Below, piece by piece: positions 49,897 through 59,341 of a stretch of 64,000 nucleotides of DNA. The notes beneath the pieces are model-generated. The model was not told the origin of the DNA and made no database searches. It saw nothing but the letters and a program-made list of their open reading frames with translations. Location of the stretch: the NCBI GenBank assembly GCA_016703965.1, contig JADJBB010000021.1:1798001-1862000 (forward strand), read 5' to 3'. Both the position numbers and the translations under genes were made by a program. The DNA is from Acidobacteriota bacterium. GTDB taxonomy: Bacteria > Acidobacteriota > Blastocatellia > Pyrinomonadales > Pyrinomonadaceae. Positions within the stretch are counted from its first letter, which is position 1; each line of letters opens with the position of its first letter.

Positions 49897-52020
49897 ATGA
49901 AAGGATTGCTCTCGATAGCTTTTTTATTCATCATCATCGTGATCGGTAATACGGTGATCGTTGCCCAAACAGATATGAAACCACCAGTCGCAAAAAAAGT
50001 TCCGAAGGTCCTCAAGATCCATGGTTACGAGATAACCGACAATTACGCATGGATGCGTGACAGGAATAAAGAGAAGGATCCGGCCGTTATCGACTACCTG
50101 AACGCTGAGAATAAATACACTGAGTCCTTCATGGGCCAGCATCAACCGTTCGTTGATTCGCTTTATAAGGAAATGCTGGACCGTATCAAGCAGACCGATA
50201 CGAGCGTTCCTTATAAAAAAGGTGATTGGTGGTATTTCACCAAGACCGAGGAAGGCAAACAATATCCGACCTATCTTCGCGGCAAAGCCAAAGACGGAAG
50301 CGATGCGGTCGTTCTTCTCGATCAGAACGAGATGGCAAAAGGGTTGAAGTATTTCGCGATCGGCGAATTTGACGTCAGTGACGACGGAAATATCCTCGCG
50401 TTTTCGACCGATACCACGGGTTACAGGCAGTACACGCTGCAGTTCAAGGACCTCAGAACCGGGCAGATCCTGACTGACAAGGCAGAGCGTGTGACGAGCT
50501 TTGTCTGGACGCCGGACAACAAGACCGTGTTTTTCGGCACTGAGGACGACGTTTCAAAACGTTCAGATCTTGTCTGGAAACATGTACTCGGGTCGGGCAA
50601 GCCTGTTCAGGTTTTCAACGAGAAGGATGTACTTTACAACGTAGGGGTCGGGCGTTCGCGTGACGGTAAGATGCTGTTCATCGGCTCCGGTGCGAAAACC
50701 TCGACCGAATATCGCTATCTCCCGTCTGATGATCCCAACGGCGAATGGAAGATCGTCACGCCTCGCCGCGAGGGCCATGAGTACGACGCCAATTTTGACA
50801 TGGGCGAGTTTTACATCCGGACGAACAAGGACGCTGAGAATTTCAAGGTCGTAAAGGCCCCGGCAGCAGATCCGTCAGAGAAGAACTGGCAGGATTTTAT
50901 CCCATACAATGCTGAGATCAAGGTTGAGAGCATCAGCTTCTTCAAGAATTACGCTGTTGTCAGCGAGGTCGAGAATGGCATTGAATACATCAAGGTCATG
51001 GACCGCAAGACCCGCCGGGCGAGTGCCCGCATTGCTACGCCTGAGACCGTTTACACGATGGGCCTAGGTAACAATCCGGAGTATGATACGCCGACGATCC
51101 GATATTCGTATTCGTCGATGATCACTCCGCAATCGACGTATGAATTTGACCTCGTAACGCGACAGAGTACTCTTCTCAAGCAGCAGGAGATTCCTTCGGG
51201 CTACGACAAGACAAAGTACGAAACGACGCGCGTTTGGGCACCGGCCCGCGATGGAGTTAAGGTTCCGATCCTTGTTGTGATGAAGAAGGGAACCAAGCTC
51301 GACGGCAAGGCTCCGATGCTGCTTTACGCTTATGGTTCATACGGCATTTCGATGACGCCGAATTTCTCGACCGCACGTCTCAGCCTTGTCGATCGCGGCA
51401 TGATCTACGGCATTGCTCAGATCCGCGGCGGCGGCGAGCTTGGAGAAAAATGGCGTCAGGCCGGCCGTATGTATACCAAGCTCAATACCTTTAATGATTT
51501 CGTTGACTGTTCGAAGTGGCTTGTTTCCAATAAATACACCGCGAGCGATCGGCTAGTTATTCAGGGCGGCTCGGCAGGCGGGCTTTTGATGGGTGCGGTC
51601 GTCAACCAGGCTCCCGAATTATACAAGGCGGCGATAGCTCAGGTGCCGTTCGTTGATGTGATGAATACGATGCTCGACGACACACTTCCGCTCACGACCG
51701 AGGAATGGATCGAGTGGGGAAATCCCAACGAGAAAAAAGCGTGGGATTACATGGTTCAATATTCACCCTACGACAACGTCAAAAAGCAGAATTACCCGAA
51801 CATGCTGATCGAGGTTTCGCTTAACGACAGTCAGGTACCGTATTGGGAAGGTGCGAAATGGGCTGCCAAACTTCGCGAAATGAAGACCGATAAGAACGTG
51901 GTCCTGCTCAAAACAAACATGGGAGCCGGACACGGCGGTTCCTCGGGCAGATACGACCGTTTGAAAGAGGTCGCTTTCGAGTATGCTTATGCTCTGACAC
52001 AGGTTGGGATCACCAAGTAA
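49897..52020 (+). CDS. Secreted prolyl oligopeptidase-family (S9A) peptidase
   Basis: Serine peptidase that cuts short peptides after proline; 707 residues, usual for prolyl oligopeptidases. MKGLLSIAFLFIIIVIGNTVIVAQ is a signal peptide. The beta-propeller gate follows (TDNYAWMRDRNKEKDPAVIDYLNAENKYTESFM, then blades with LRTGQILTDKAERV and WTPDNKTVFFGTEDD). The alpha/beta hydrolase domain carries GGSAGGLLMGAVVNQAPE (Ser), NDSQVPYWEGAKWAAK (Asp) and GAGHGGSSGRYDR (His). It stands alone between two terminators. Together with the M14 and S8 genes next to it, it suggests a protein-feeding lifestyle. Confidence 0.95.
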   Translation: MKGLLSIAFLFIIIVIGNTVIVAQTDMKPPVAKKVPKVLKIHGYEITDNYAWMRDRNKEKDPAVIDYLNAENKYTESFMGQHQPFVDSLYKEMLDRIKQTDTSVPYKKGDWWYFTKTEEGKQYPTYLRGKAKDGSDAVVLLDQNEMAKGLKYFAIGEFDVSDDGNILAFSTDTTGYRQYTLQFKDLRTGQILTDKAERVTSFVWTPDNKTVFFGTEDDVSKRSDLVWKHVLGSGKPVQVFNEKDVLYNVGVGRSRDGKMLFIGSGAKTSTEYRYLPSDDPNGEWKIVTPRREGHEYDANFDMGEFYIRTNKDAENFKVVKAPAADPSEKNWQDFIPYNAEIKVESISFFKNYAVVSEVENGIEYIKVMDRKTRRASARIATPETVYTMGLGNNPEYDTPTIRYSYSSMITPQSTYEFDLVTRQSTLLKQQEIPSGYDKTKYETTRVWAPARDGVKVPILVVMKKGTKLDGKAPMLLYAYGSYGISMTPNFSTARLSLVDRGMIYGIAQIRGGGELGEKWRQAGRMYTKLNTFNDFVDCSKWLVSNKYTASDRLVIQGGSAGGLLMGAVVNQAPELYKAAIAQVPFVDVMNTMLDDTLPLTTEEWIEWGNPNEKKAWDYMVQYSPYDNVKKQNYPNMLIEVSLNDSQVPYWEGAKWAAKLREMKTDKNVVLLKTNMGAGHGGSSGRYDRLKEVAFEYAYALTQVGITK

Positions 52021-52041
52021 CTGCTCGTAAATACAACGATT

Positions 52042-52076
52042 AGGGCGATGCCGGATCAGCGGCCTCGCCCTTTTTT
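52042..52076 (+). terminator. Rho-independent terminator
   Basis: AGGGCGA and TCGCCCT enclose an inner GCCG/CGGC stem and are followed by six T. It closes the S9A gene. Confidence 0.85.
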
Positions 52077-52275
52077 CTTCCAATCTGACCTGGACAATTC
52101 GGTCAGGTTGACCGAATCTCAGTCGCCGATACATTAAGCGCTCTTCCTCTGTTTGCAGAAAGACCCAGTAAACATGGTGAGTTGAGCGCTTCCGCGATCC
52201 TTGGCACGGGCGTTGCCAATAAGGGCCGTGGCAAAGCTCCAACAATTTGGACGCTTCGCCTCAGGAGGCTTATAT

Positions 52276-54834
52276 ATGAATAACCGACGACGTCCAATGG
52301 CAACAGCATATCTGCTGATATTCACGTTGCTGTTCTCGACACTGGCCTTTGGCCAGAATGCGGGTAATAAGGAACAGGCGAAGGCGACACCAGCCCAGAT
52401 CGAAGTTCCTGACTTTGCCGCATATCTTACCGAGGTATCGGGAAGCATCGACGCCAGCCGTAGTTACAGCAAAGAAGCCCAGTCGATCGCACATATTCTG
52501 TCAGCCAAAACGACGAAGAATGCAGTTCTGATCGACGAATTCGGATACACGCGAGAGATCGTGCTGCAAGATGTCGCTACACGGCTCGCCGAAAACAAAG
52601 GGAAAAAGCTCTTCCGGATCAATTGGAATGCTCTATTTACCGCAGCTAAGGACCAGGATACATTTGACCGCACCCTGAAAGGGATACTCTCCGCGGTCGA
52701 AGCGGCGAAGGGCAAGATGGTCATCTACCTCGATGACATAGCTAGCTTTTCTTCAGAAACGCCCGTGCTTGGCGCAAAGGTCGCCAGCGATCTATATAAA
52801 ACTCTTTCGGCCGGCAAGATGCAGATCCTGAGCGCCGCCGACGCTGCGAGCTTTGAACGTCAGATCGCTGGCGACGCAAAGCTCCGGTCGAAATTCGAAC
52901 GTGTCGAATTTTCCGAGGACAGCGGCGAAGATTCATTTGTTGGCGATAAGCTTTCGCCAGACCTGAGAGAACTCGTAAATGGTGCCGATCAGAATAGGAC
53001 CGTCAAGGTTATTCTCCAATCGGATGATATAGACAATCCACATTTACTGAGCGTACTCCGGCGGAACGGTGTTGTGATCAGCGACCGTGCGGCCGCGATG
53101 GATATGATGTTCATCGACCTGCCCGTGCGTGCTGCCGAACAGGTCGCGGCTCTGCAGAATGCAAAACACCTTTCGCTCGAACGCGAGGTTGAAGTTTTGG
53201 GACACATCGAAACAACCACCGGCGTGTCGCAGGTACGTGCTTTGAATAATACAGTTGCTGTTGGCGGCGTGATCAATACTCTGAGCGGTCAGTTGGATGG
53301 TTCCGGAATAGGCATCGCCGTCCTCGATTCTGGCATTTTTGAAGATCATAGGTCGTTCGCGGATTCGATCAGCTACCTGGGCAGCGACCGCGTGGTTAAG
53401 AATGTTGACTTTACAAACAATGGCGGATCGAGCACGAACCGAGATCCCTATGGCCATGGCTCTCACGTGGCCGGATTGATCTCTGGCGGCAAAGGAACGA
53501 ACACTGAACTGCTCGAATATCGCGGTGTAGCGTCTAATGCCAATCTCATCAACGTCCGCGTCCTTGGCTCTAATGGAACGGGTACGTCAGCATCGCTCAT
53601 TCAGGGCCTGGACTGGGTTCTCGCGAACCGCCAGCAATACAATATCAAGGTCGTCAACCTGAGTCTCGGCACACCGGCAATCGAATCGTGGCGAAATGAT
53701 CCACTCTGCCGTGCCGCTCGCCGCTTGGTTGACGCAGGTATCGTGGTTGTTGCCGCCGCCGGTAACAACGGTAAGAATGCAGCCGGACAGAAAATGTATG
53801 GTGCGATCCATTCGCCGGGCAATGATCCATCAGTGATCACGGTCGGAGCCGCCAATACTTACGGTACAGACGCCCGCGACGATGACGGCGTTACTACATT
53901 CAGCTCGCGCGGCCCGACACGCTCGTATTACACGAACACGACCGGTCAAAAGGTTTATGACCACCTGATCAAACCAGACCTCGTCGCACCGGGCAACAAG
54001 CTCATTTCCGCGATCGGCAAGAACAGCGAGATCCTTCGAGGAAATCCTGGCCTAAAGGTAAGTCCGACCAACTCCGGCAGCGATGAAGTCACGATGATGT
54101 ACCTCTCCGGTACCTCAATGGCCGCTCCGATCGTTTCCGGTACAGCCGCTCTCCTTCTGCAGGCAAATCCGAAACTGACGCCGAACATGGTCAAGATGCT
54201 CCTCGAATATACGGCACAGCCCCTTGCCGGATTCAATATGCTGGAGCAGGGAGCCGGAGAGCTCAATATCGAGGGAGCCGTTCGCGTTGCTAAATTGATC
54301 CGTCAGGATATGTCGACTTCGACACCTGTCAGTACGCCGATGCTGACGACCAGCACGATCCCCGATCATTTCACGACCATCGCGGGAACCCGCTTTCAGT
54401 GGTCAGGCGGCATGGCTGCCGGATACGGAACAATGACCGGGACCGATCTGATAATGAAATATCAGAAGATCTACGGCAACGGTATCTTGGTGAGTGACGG
54501 TATTCTTGTGAGTGATGGGATCCTCGTGAGCGACGGCATCCTCGTCTCTGACGGGATACTCGTGAGCGATGGCATCCTCGTCAGCGACGGTGTCCTGCTT
54601 GCAAACGGAATGTCGCCGAATGGCTATCAGACACTCGCACGCGGAACATCGATCGGACCGTCGAGCATGTTATTTAGCAGCTCCGCGACCATGATCGACT
54701 ACGGCCCGATCGCCGACGGCATCCTCGTCAGCGACGGCATTCTGGTCAGCGACGGGATCATAACCGGCGATGCGGCGATGACACTTAGCCTGCGAACAAT
54801 GGTCAACGGCGATAATACGGCCTGTATGCACTAG
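52276..54834 (+). CDS. Secreted subtilase fused to a dead Clp-type AAA domain and GILVSD repeats
   Basis: 852 residues from ATG 52276, preceded by TCAGGAGG. A signal peptide reaches LAFGQ. Residues 76-215 follow the first ATPase domain of ClpA/ClpB: NAVLIDEFGYTREIVLQDVATRLAENKGKKLFRINWNALFTAAKDQDTFDRTLKGILSAVEAAKGKMVIYLDDIASF..., but Walker A has become DEFGYTRE and Walker B YLDDIA, so ATP use is lost. Residues 216-340 are a propeptide-like linker. The subtilisin domain has D351 (AVLDSGI), H394 (GHGSHVAG), NAGN-like AAAGNNG and S614 (SGTSMAAP). The C-terminus has eight GILVSD units (736 onward). Confidence 0.92.
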   Translation: MNNRRRPMATAYLLIFTLLFSTLAFGQNAGNKEQAKATPAQIEVPDFAAYLTEVSGSIDASRSYSKEAQSIAHILSAKTTKNAVLIDEFGYTREIVLQDVATRLAENKGKKLFRINWNALFTAAKDQDTFDRTLKGILSAVEAAKGKMVIYLDDIASFSSETPVLGAKVASDLYKTLSAGKMQILSAADAASFERQIAGDAKLRSKFERVEFSEDSGEDSFVGDKLSPDLRELVNGADQNRTVKVILQSDDIDNPHLLSVLRRNGVVISDRAAAMDMMFIDLPVRAAEQVAALQNAKHLSLEREVEVLGHIETTTGVSQVRALNNTVAVGGVINTLSGQLDGSGIGIAVLDSGIFEDHRSFADSISYLGSDRVVKNVDFTNNGGSSTNRDPYGHGSHVAGLISGGKGTNTELLEYRGVASNANLINVRVLGSNGTGTSASLIQGLDWVLANRQQYNIKVVNLSLGTPAIESWRNDPLCRAARRLVDAGIVVVAAAGNNGKNAAGQKMYGAIHSPGNDPSVITVGAANTYGTDARDDDGVTTFSSRGPTRSYYTNTTGQKVYDHLIKPDLVAPGNKLISAIGKNSEILRGNPGLKVSPTNSGSDEVTMMYLSGTSMAAPIVSGTAALLLQANPKLTPNMVKMLLEYTAQPLAGFNMLEQGAGELNIEGAVRVAKLIRQDMSTSTPVSTPMLTTSTIPDHFTTIAGTRFQWSGGMAAGYGTMTGTDLIMKYQKIYGNGILVSDGILVSDGILVSDGILVSDGILVSDGILVSDGVLLANGMSPNGYQTLARGTSIGPSSMLFSSSATMIDYGPIADGILVSDGILVSDGIITGDAAMTLSLRTMVNGDNTACMH
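54481..54771 (+). repeat. GILVSD hexapeptide repeat (coding)
   Basis: Six 18-base units at 54481-54588 encode GILVSD, with a variant seventh (GVLLAN) after them; two more units and a variant follow at 54718-54771. The DNA copies differ at most third positions (for example GGTATCTTGGTGAGTGAC and GGCATCCTCGTCAGCGAC) while the peptide stays the same, so the protein repeat is conserved, not freshly duplicated. Confidence 0.95.
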
Positions 54835-54877
54835 TTGGAGATTCGTCCTAACTTAGACGAAATAGTGCGTCGGATAG

Positions 54878-54905
54878 AGCGCGTGCTGCACATTCAGCAC
54901 GCGCT
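54878..54905. terminator. Hairpin after the subtilase gene
   Basis: AGCGCGTGCTG and CAGCACGCGCT form a perfect 11-bp stem with loop CACATT; only a short T/C tail follows. It probably ends the subtilase transcript, with less certainty than the other terminators. The 54906-55100 stretch shows no further structure. Confidence 0.55.
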
Positions 54906-55100
54906 TCTCCACGCAAATACCGAGAATCCGAGATCAAACGAAAGAAAATAGATGATGTTGAAAGATTTTTATTGAAAAATAACAAAGTTTAATGAATAAT
55001 AGTTTCTGTCCGGCGAACTCCGGCCGATTCTCCTCCTTGCAGGGGAACGTTCCTTGCCCTAAAATAGCCCGCCTAAACGTCGCAGACCTACCCTTTACTA

Positions 55101-57332
55101 ATGTTGTCTAAGGAAAGATCCATCAACATCTTCATCGCCCTGCTTACCCCGATCGCCATTGCGGCGGTCGTGTGGGCTCTCCGGGGCATTTCCGGCGATC
55201 AGATCGACAGCGGAGTCATCACGTTGGCGGTGCTGACCGTTTTCTGCAGCTGCTATCTACGAATCCAACTGCCTCGGGTAAATATTCACGTCACTATTTC
55301 TGATGGATTGGTCATTCTGGCCATGCTTCTTTATGGAGGAGAGATCGCTCTCCTGATCGCAGTGATCGAAACGACACTCGCGTCGCTCAACATTCTTCGT
55401 CAGGGTGTGTCGATCAAGCCAAAGACGATCGTACTGAATTCCTACTTCGCGGCTATCGCAGTTTTTGCGGCATCAAAGGTCATTTCCTTTATTTTCCTTC
55501 CGGTCGAGTTGATCCGCCAACGCAACGAGCCGACGGCGATCATCTGGCTGGTTGCGGTAATGGCTCTTTCGATGTTCCTGGTGAACTCGATCTTCGTCGC
55601 TTTGTTCTCATCGCTCAAGAAGGAACGATCGTTCTGGAAGGTGTGGACAGAGAACTGCTTTAGCGCGGTTATGATCTATCTAACTGGAGCCGTTGTCGCT
55701 GGAGTGATGTATATTACTTTGTCGATCGAGCAGGTTAACATCACTATCATTGCTGCGGTCATCGGGTTTTTTGGCATCATCTACCTGACTTTCCGTCGCT
55801 TCGTTGAGGATGTCAAGAAAACGGTAGAGAAAGCAAAGCAGGCTGAACGCGAGCGTGCCGAGCAGGCTGAGCAGCACGTCGGTGAACTGCAGCATTATGT
55901 TGCCGAACTCGAACGCAGCGGTGAAGCTTTGCAGGAAAGCCACGAGAATTTCCGCCACGCCGCCTATCACGACGCCCTCACCGGCCTCCCGAACCGAAAC
56001 TTTTTCATGGACACCCTCAAAGGGCTGCTCCAGCAGAGCCGCGAGAATTCCGAGGTCAATTTCGCTGTTCTCTTTTTGGATCTCAAGAGCTTTAAGACGA
56101 TCAACGACAGTCTCGGCCATTCGATGGGCGACCGGCTTATCAAGAACGTTGCAAAGCGTCTTTCCGGCCTCGTTCGCGAGGAAGATATGACGGCCCGCTT
56201 TAGCGGCGACAAGTTTGGGATCATTCTCACTGACCTGCTTAGCCGCGAGGAAGCGACAGCTTTTGCTGACCGCCTCGCAAGACGTCTGGCAGAACCCTAC
56301 ACCCTCGACGGGCGGCAGGTTTTCACGAGTGCCAAGATCGGTATCGCGTATGGTAATTCAAAATATCCGGAAGCAGAAGACATTCTGCGTGACGCCGATA
56401 TCGCGATGTACTACGCAAAAGATAACGAGGAGAACTACGTTATCTTTGACCAAAAAATGCATATCCGGGCGGTGACCCGCCTGCAGCTCGAAACAGATCT
56501 GCGGTTTGCGATCGAACGGAACGAATTTGAGCTATATTATCAGCCGATCATAAGTCTTGATACGGCGGCCCTCAGCGGATTTGAGGCATTGGTTCGTTGG
56601 AACCACCCGCAACGCGGTCTTGTGCCGCCCAACGAATTCATCCCGATCAGCGAAAGCACCGGCTTGATCATTCCGATGACGGTTCAGATCCTGCATGCCG
56701 CCTGTTCGCAGGTCGTTAAATGGCAGTCCAGGTCGAACCTTTCAGAACCGCTCAGCATCGCGGTCAATCTATCCGGTAAACACTTCGGGCATCCCGCACT
56801 GGTCGAGCAGATCCAAACCGTCATCGCGGAAACCGGGATCAATCCTGAAAGCCTCAAGCTTGAGCTCACCGAAAGCGCCGTTATGGACAACGCCGAAACG
56901 GCGATCCTGATGCTTAAACAGATCAAAGAAACGGGTGTGCGGGTCAGTATTGACGATTTCGGCACCGGATATTCGAGCCTTAGCTACCTGCACCGCTTCC
57001 CGATCGACCTCTTGAAAGTTGACCGTTCATTCGTCAGTGCGATGGAAGAAAATACCGAGAACGGCGAGATCGTCCGAACCGTCATCGCTCTCGCTAAAGC
57101 ACTCAAGCTTAAAGTAGTTGCAGAAGGCATCGAGAGCATCCACCAATTCCATCAACTGAGCATCCTCGGCTGCGAATACGGACAGGGATATCTATTTTCC
57201 AAACCGCTTCCGGTCGCCGATATCGAACGGCTCCTTGCCGATAATAATCGCTGGCAGAACATCCTGCCGAGCACTGGAATGCCCGTCATGCCGCCGGGAC
57301 GCGATATCGCCCATCTAAGATTGGCTCAGTAA
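55101..57332 (+). CDS. Membrane GGDEF-EAL protein, probably a c-di-GMP phosphodiesterase
   Basis: 743 residues. The first 240 form a sensor of about seven helices (IFIALLTPIAIAAVVWAL, ITLAVLTVFCSCYLRI, LVILAMLLYGGEIALLIAVIETTLASL...). A coiled-coil helix (KTVEKAKQAERERAEQAEQHVGEL) leads to the GGDEF domain, whose active motif is changed to FSGDKFG, so it probably cannot make c-di-GMP. The EAL domain looks complete: GFEALVRWNHPQRG, NLSGKHF, LELTESAVMD, DDFGTGYSSLSYLHRFPIDLLKVDRSFV, VAEGIE and CEYGQGYLFSKPL. It should break down c-di-GMP, with the degenerate GGDEF serving as a GTP sensor. It is a single-gene unit. Confidence 0.93.
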   Translation: MLSKERSINIFIALLTPIAIAAVVWALRGISGDQIDSGVITLAVLTVFCSCYLRIQLPRVNIHVTISDGLVILAMLLYGGEIALLIAVIETTLASLNILRQGVSIKPKTIVLNSYFAAIAVFAASKVISFIFLPVELIRQRNEPTAIIWLVAVMALSMFLVNSIFVALFSSLKKERSFWKVWTENCFSAVMIYLTGAVVAGVMYITLSIEQVNITIIAAVIGFFGIIYLTFRRFVEDVKKTVEKAKQAERERAEQAEQHVGELQHYVAELERSGEALQESHENFRHAAYHDALTGLPNRNFFMDTLKGLLQQSRENSEVNFAVLFLDLKSFKTINDSLGHSMGDRLIKNVAKRLSGLVREEDMTARFSGDKFGIILTDLLSREEATAFADRLARRLAEPYTLDGRQVFTSAKIGIAYGNSKYPEAEDILRDADIAMYYAKDNEENYVIFDQKMHIRAVTRLQLETDLRFAIERNEFELYYQPIISLDTAALSGFEALVRWNHPQRGLVPPNEFIPISESTGLIIPMTVQILHAACSQVVKWQSRSNLSEPLSIAVNLSGKHFGHPALVEQIQTVIAETGINPESLKLELTESAVMDNAETAILMLKQIKETGVRVSIDDFGTGYSSLSYLHRFPIDLLKVDRSFVSAMEENTENGEIVRTVIALAKALKLKVVAEGIESIHQFHQLSILGCEYGQGYLFSKPLPVADIERLLADNNRWQNILPSTGMPVMPPGRDIAHLRLAQ

Positions 57333-57345
57333 ACCAATAAAAGAA

Positions 57346-57420
57346 TAACCACCAAATAACACCAAAAAGAACACTAAAAGAATTGATCTTTTGGTGTTTT
57401 TTTGTGTTGTTTCGTGGTTA
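57346..57420. repeat. Fold-back repeat, TAACCACC family
   Basis: TAACCACCAAATAACACCAA... at 57346-57380 pairs with the inverse at 57388-57420 (about 25 of 33 matching), loop seven bases. A- and T-rich arms make it also a possible bidirectional terminator between the convergent EAL and gatA genes. Confidence 0.75.
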
Positions 57421-57484
57421 TCTGATTCTTACTCTGACTTTCAAACTTCCTCTTACTGTTGAGAATGATGAAAAGGAGGTTGCG

Positions 57485-58876
57485 TTATGCGAAAACCGCC
57501 GGCTTCGCACCCAATGGATGTGCCGTCTCGTATCTGTGGGCCATATTGAGCAAGGTGCCTTCGGACCAGAAATTTCCGACCAGCTGCAAGCCGATCGGCA
57601 GGCCTTCCTGCGATAAGCCGCACGGAACGCTGATTCCCGGAACGCCGGCGAGATTTGCCGAAACCGTGTAAATATCGCTCAGATACATAGCGATCGGGTC
57701 ATCGCTCTTTTCGCCGATCTTGAATGCGACCGACGGCGAGGTCGGCGTCAATATTGCATCGCAGCTTTTGAAAGCATTCACATAATCGCGTTTTACCAGA
57801 GCCCGGACCTTCTGAGCTTTCGCGTAATATGCATCGTAGTATCCGCTCGAAAGAACGTAGGTTCCGAGCATAATGCGGCGTTTGACCTCGGCCCCGAAGC
57901 CTTCTTCGCGGGTCTTGGAATACATCTTGCGAAGTTCGGGAGCATCCTCGGCACGGAATCCGTAACGGACGCCGTCAAAACGGGCGAGATTTGACGAGGC
58001 CTCGGCGGTCGCGATGATGTAGTAGACGGCGATGCCGTATTTGGCATAGGGAAGCTCGATGTCTAGGGTCTTGGCTCCGAGAGCTTCAAAATTGGCGATA
58101 GCCGCTAGCGTTTTTTCACGCACTTCGTCGTCCAGTCCGTCACCAAAAAGTGCTCTTGGAATACCGATAGTTTTGCCGGCAATATCCGCATCTATCGCTG
58201 CCGCGTAATCGGGAACCGGAACATCCGCCGAGGTGGAATCTTTTTCATCGCGCCCGGCGATGACGCCGAGTACATTCGCGACATCCAGCGAGGTTTGGCC
58301 AAAAATACCTATATTATCTAGCGAAGAAGCAAAAGCGACGAGCCCGTAACGCGAAATGCGTCCATAGGTCGGCTTAAGCCCGACGATGCCGCACAGGGAA
58401 GCGGGCTGACGGACCGAGCCGCCGGTTTCGCTGCCCAAAGCCGCCCGAACGACACCCGAAGCGACCGCCACCGCCGAACCGCCCGAGCTGCCGCCCGGAA
58501 CGCGGGTCACATCCCACGGATTCTTCGCCGCACCGAACGCCGAAGATTCGTTTGATGAACCCATGGCAAATTCGTCCATGTTAGTTTTGCCGACGATTAT
58601 CGCTCCGGCATCGTTCAGGCGTTTTATCGCGGTCGCATCGTATTGGGCCTTGTAATTACCCAGGATGCGAGAGCCGCACGAAGTGCGCAAACCCTTCGTG
58701 CAGATGTTGTCCTTAACTGCGACCGCAAGGCCAGCTAATCGTGTACCGGTGGTTGATTCCAGATAATCAGCCCGAGCCAGTGCGTGTTCGCGCTCGATGG
58801 AGAGGAACGAATTAAGCTGCGAATTGAGTTTCTCGGCGTTATCGAGAGTTGTTTCAGTATTTGTACGAATCGACAT
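57485..58876 (-). CDS. gatA: Aspartyl/glutamyl-tRNA amidotransferase subunit A
   Basis: Amidase subunit that supplies ammonia for converting Glu-tRNA-Gln (and Asp-tRNA-Asn) to the amide form. 463 residues, slightly short at the front. The Ser-cisSer-Lys triad is present in AVAVKDNICTKG (Lys) and VPGGSSGGSAVAVASG (the two serines), with the substrate strand GSETGGSVRQPASLCGIVGLKPTYGRISRYGLVAFASSLDNIG. It lies downstream of gatC but with a lipoprotein gene between them; gatB is not in the window. The C-terminus ends near 57485, close to the EAL gene's repeat. Confidence 0.95.
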   Translation of the reverse strand: MSIRTNTETTLDNAEKLNSQLNSFLSIEREHALARADYLESTTGTRLAGLAVAVKDNICTKGLRTSCGSRILGNYKAQYDATAIKRLNDAGAIIVGKTNMDEFAMGSSNESSAFGAAKNPWDVTRVPGGSSGGSAVAVASGVVRAALGSETGGSVRQPASLCGIVGLKPTYGRISRYGLVAFASSLDNIGIFGQTSLDVANVLGVIAGRDEKDSTSADVPVPDYAAAIDADIAGKTIGIPRALFGDGLDDEVREKTLAAIANFEALGAKTLDIELPYAKYGIAVYYIIATAEASSNLARFDGVRYGFRAEDAPELRKMYSKTREEGFGAEVKRRIMLGTYVLSSGYYDAYYAKAQKVRALVKRDYVNAFKSCDAILTPTSPSVAFKIGEKSDDPIAMYLSDIYTVSANLAGVPGISVPCGLSQEGLPIGLQLVGNFWSEGTLLNMAHRYETAHPLGAKPAVFA

Positions 58877-58882
58877 GATCTA

Positions 58883-59341
58883 TCAATTAAAAACCTTATT
58901 TATCAACCATTTACCGTCGACATTAACGGCTTCGGCACTTACCTCTTTCTGTTCCGTTCGATCGTCGTTTCTCCACAGAAGGAGGACTTGCAGCGTTACC
59001 TTTTCATCCGAATTCACCCTGCACTCACCGACTCTGAATGCTTTCGGAAAATCCTCCGTTGCGGTGAAGTAATCTTTCTTGGTTTCACCCGCGGCGGCCA
59101 ACTCGGTGATCAAGCTGCTTGTCAGATACTGTTCACGCCTCTTTTGATTCTCGGGTGAAGAGCCCATATCGGTGCCGAAATGGAACGAATAGAACTTTTT
59201 CACCACATCACGCCCCGCGGTGCACTGCGGCTTTTCGAGATTCGGGATCGTGCAAGCTAACTGGCAGCAGACCGCAAGCAGCAGGCAGATTAAAGCCTTT
59301 CGCCTTACCAATGACCACTGACAACTGGCCGTTCTTCTCAT
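58883..59341 (-). CDS. Putative lipoprotein between gatC and gatA
   Basis: 152 residues. MRRTASCQWSLVRRKALICLLLAVCCQLACTIPNLEK is a lipoprotein signal with a lipobox LxxC (QLAC). The mature part is KFYSFHFGTDMGSSPENQKRREQYLTSSLITELAAAGETKKDYFTATEDFPKAFRVGECRVNSDEKVTLQVLLLWRNDDRTEQKEVSAEAVNVDGKWLINKVFN, the pattern of a small NTF2-like/DUF3828 domain (helix, then four strands closing with a W-rich strand). It overlaps gatC by four bases (ATGA) and precedes gatA by six, so it is in the operon. A link to tRNA amidation is not evident; it may be an inserted passenger. Confidence 0.78.
   Translation of the reverse strand: MRRTASCQWSLVRRKALICLLLAVCCQLACTIPNLEKPQCTAGRDVVKKFYSFHFGTDMGSSPENQKRREQYLTSSLITELAAAGETKKDYFTATEDFPKAFRVGECRVNSDEKVTLQVLLLWRNDDRTEQKEVSAEAVNVDGKWLINKVFN

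Noticed and set aside
54481..54600. Short tandem DNA repeats that could suggest a CRISPR array
   Set aside because: The units are 18 bases, have no spacers, sit in frame in a protease gene and diverge at synonymous positions.
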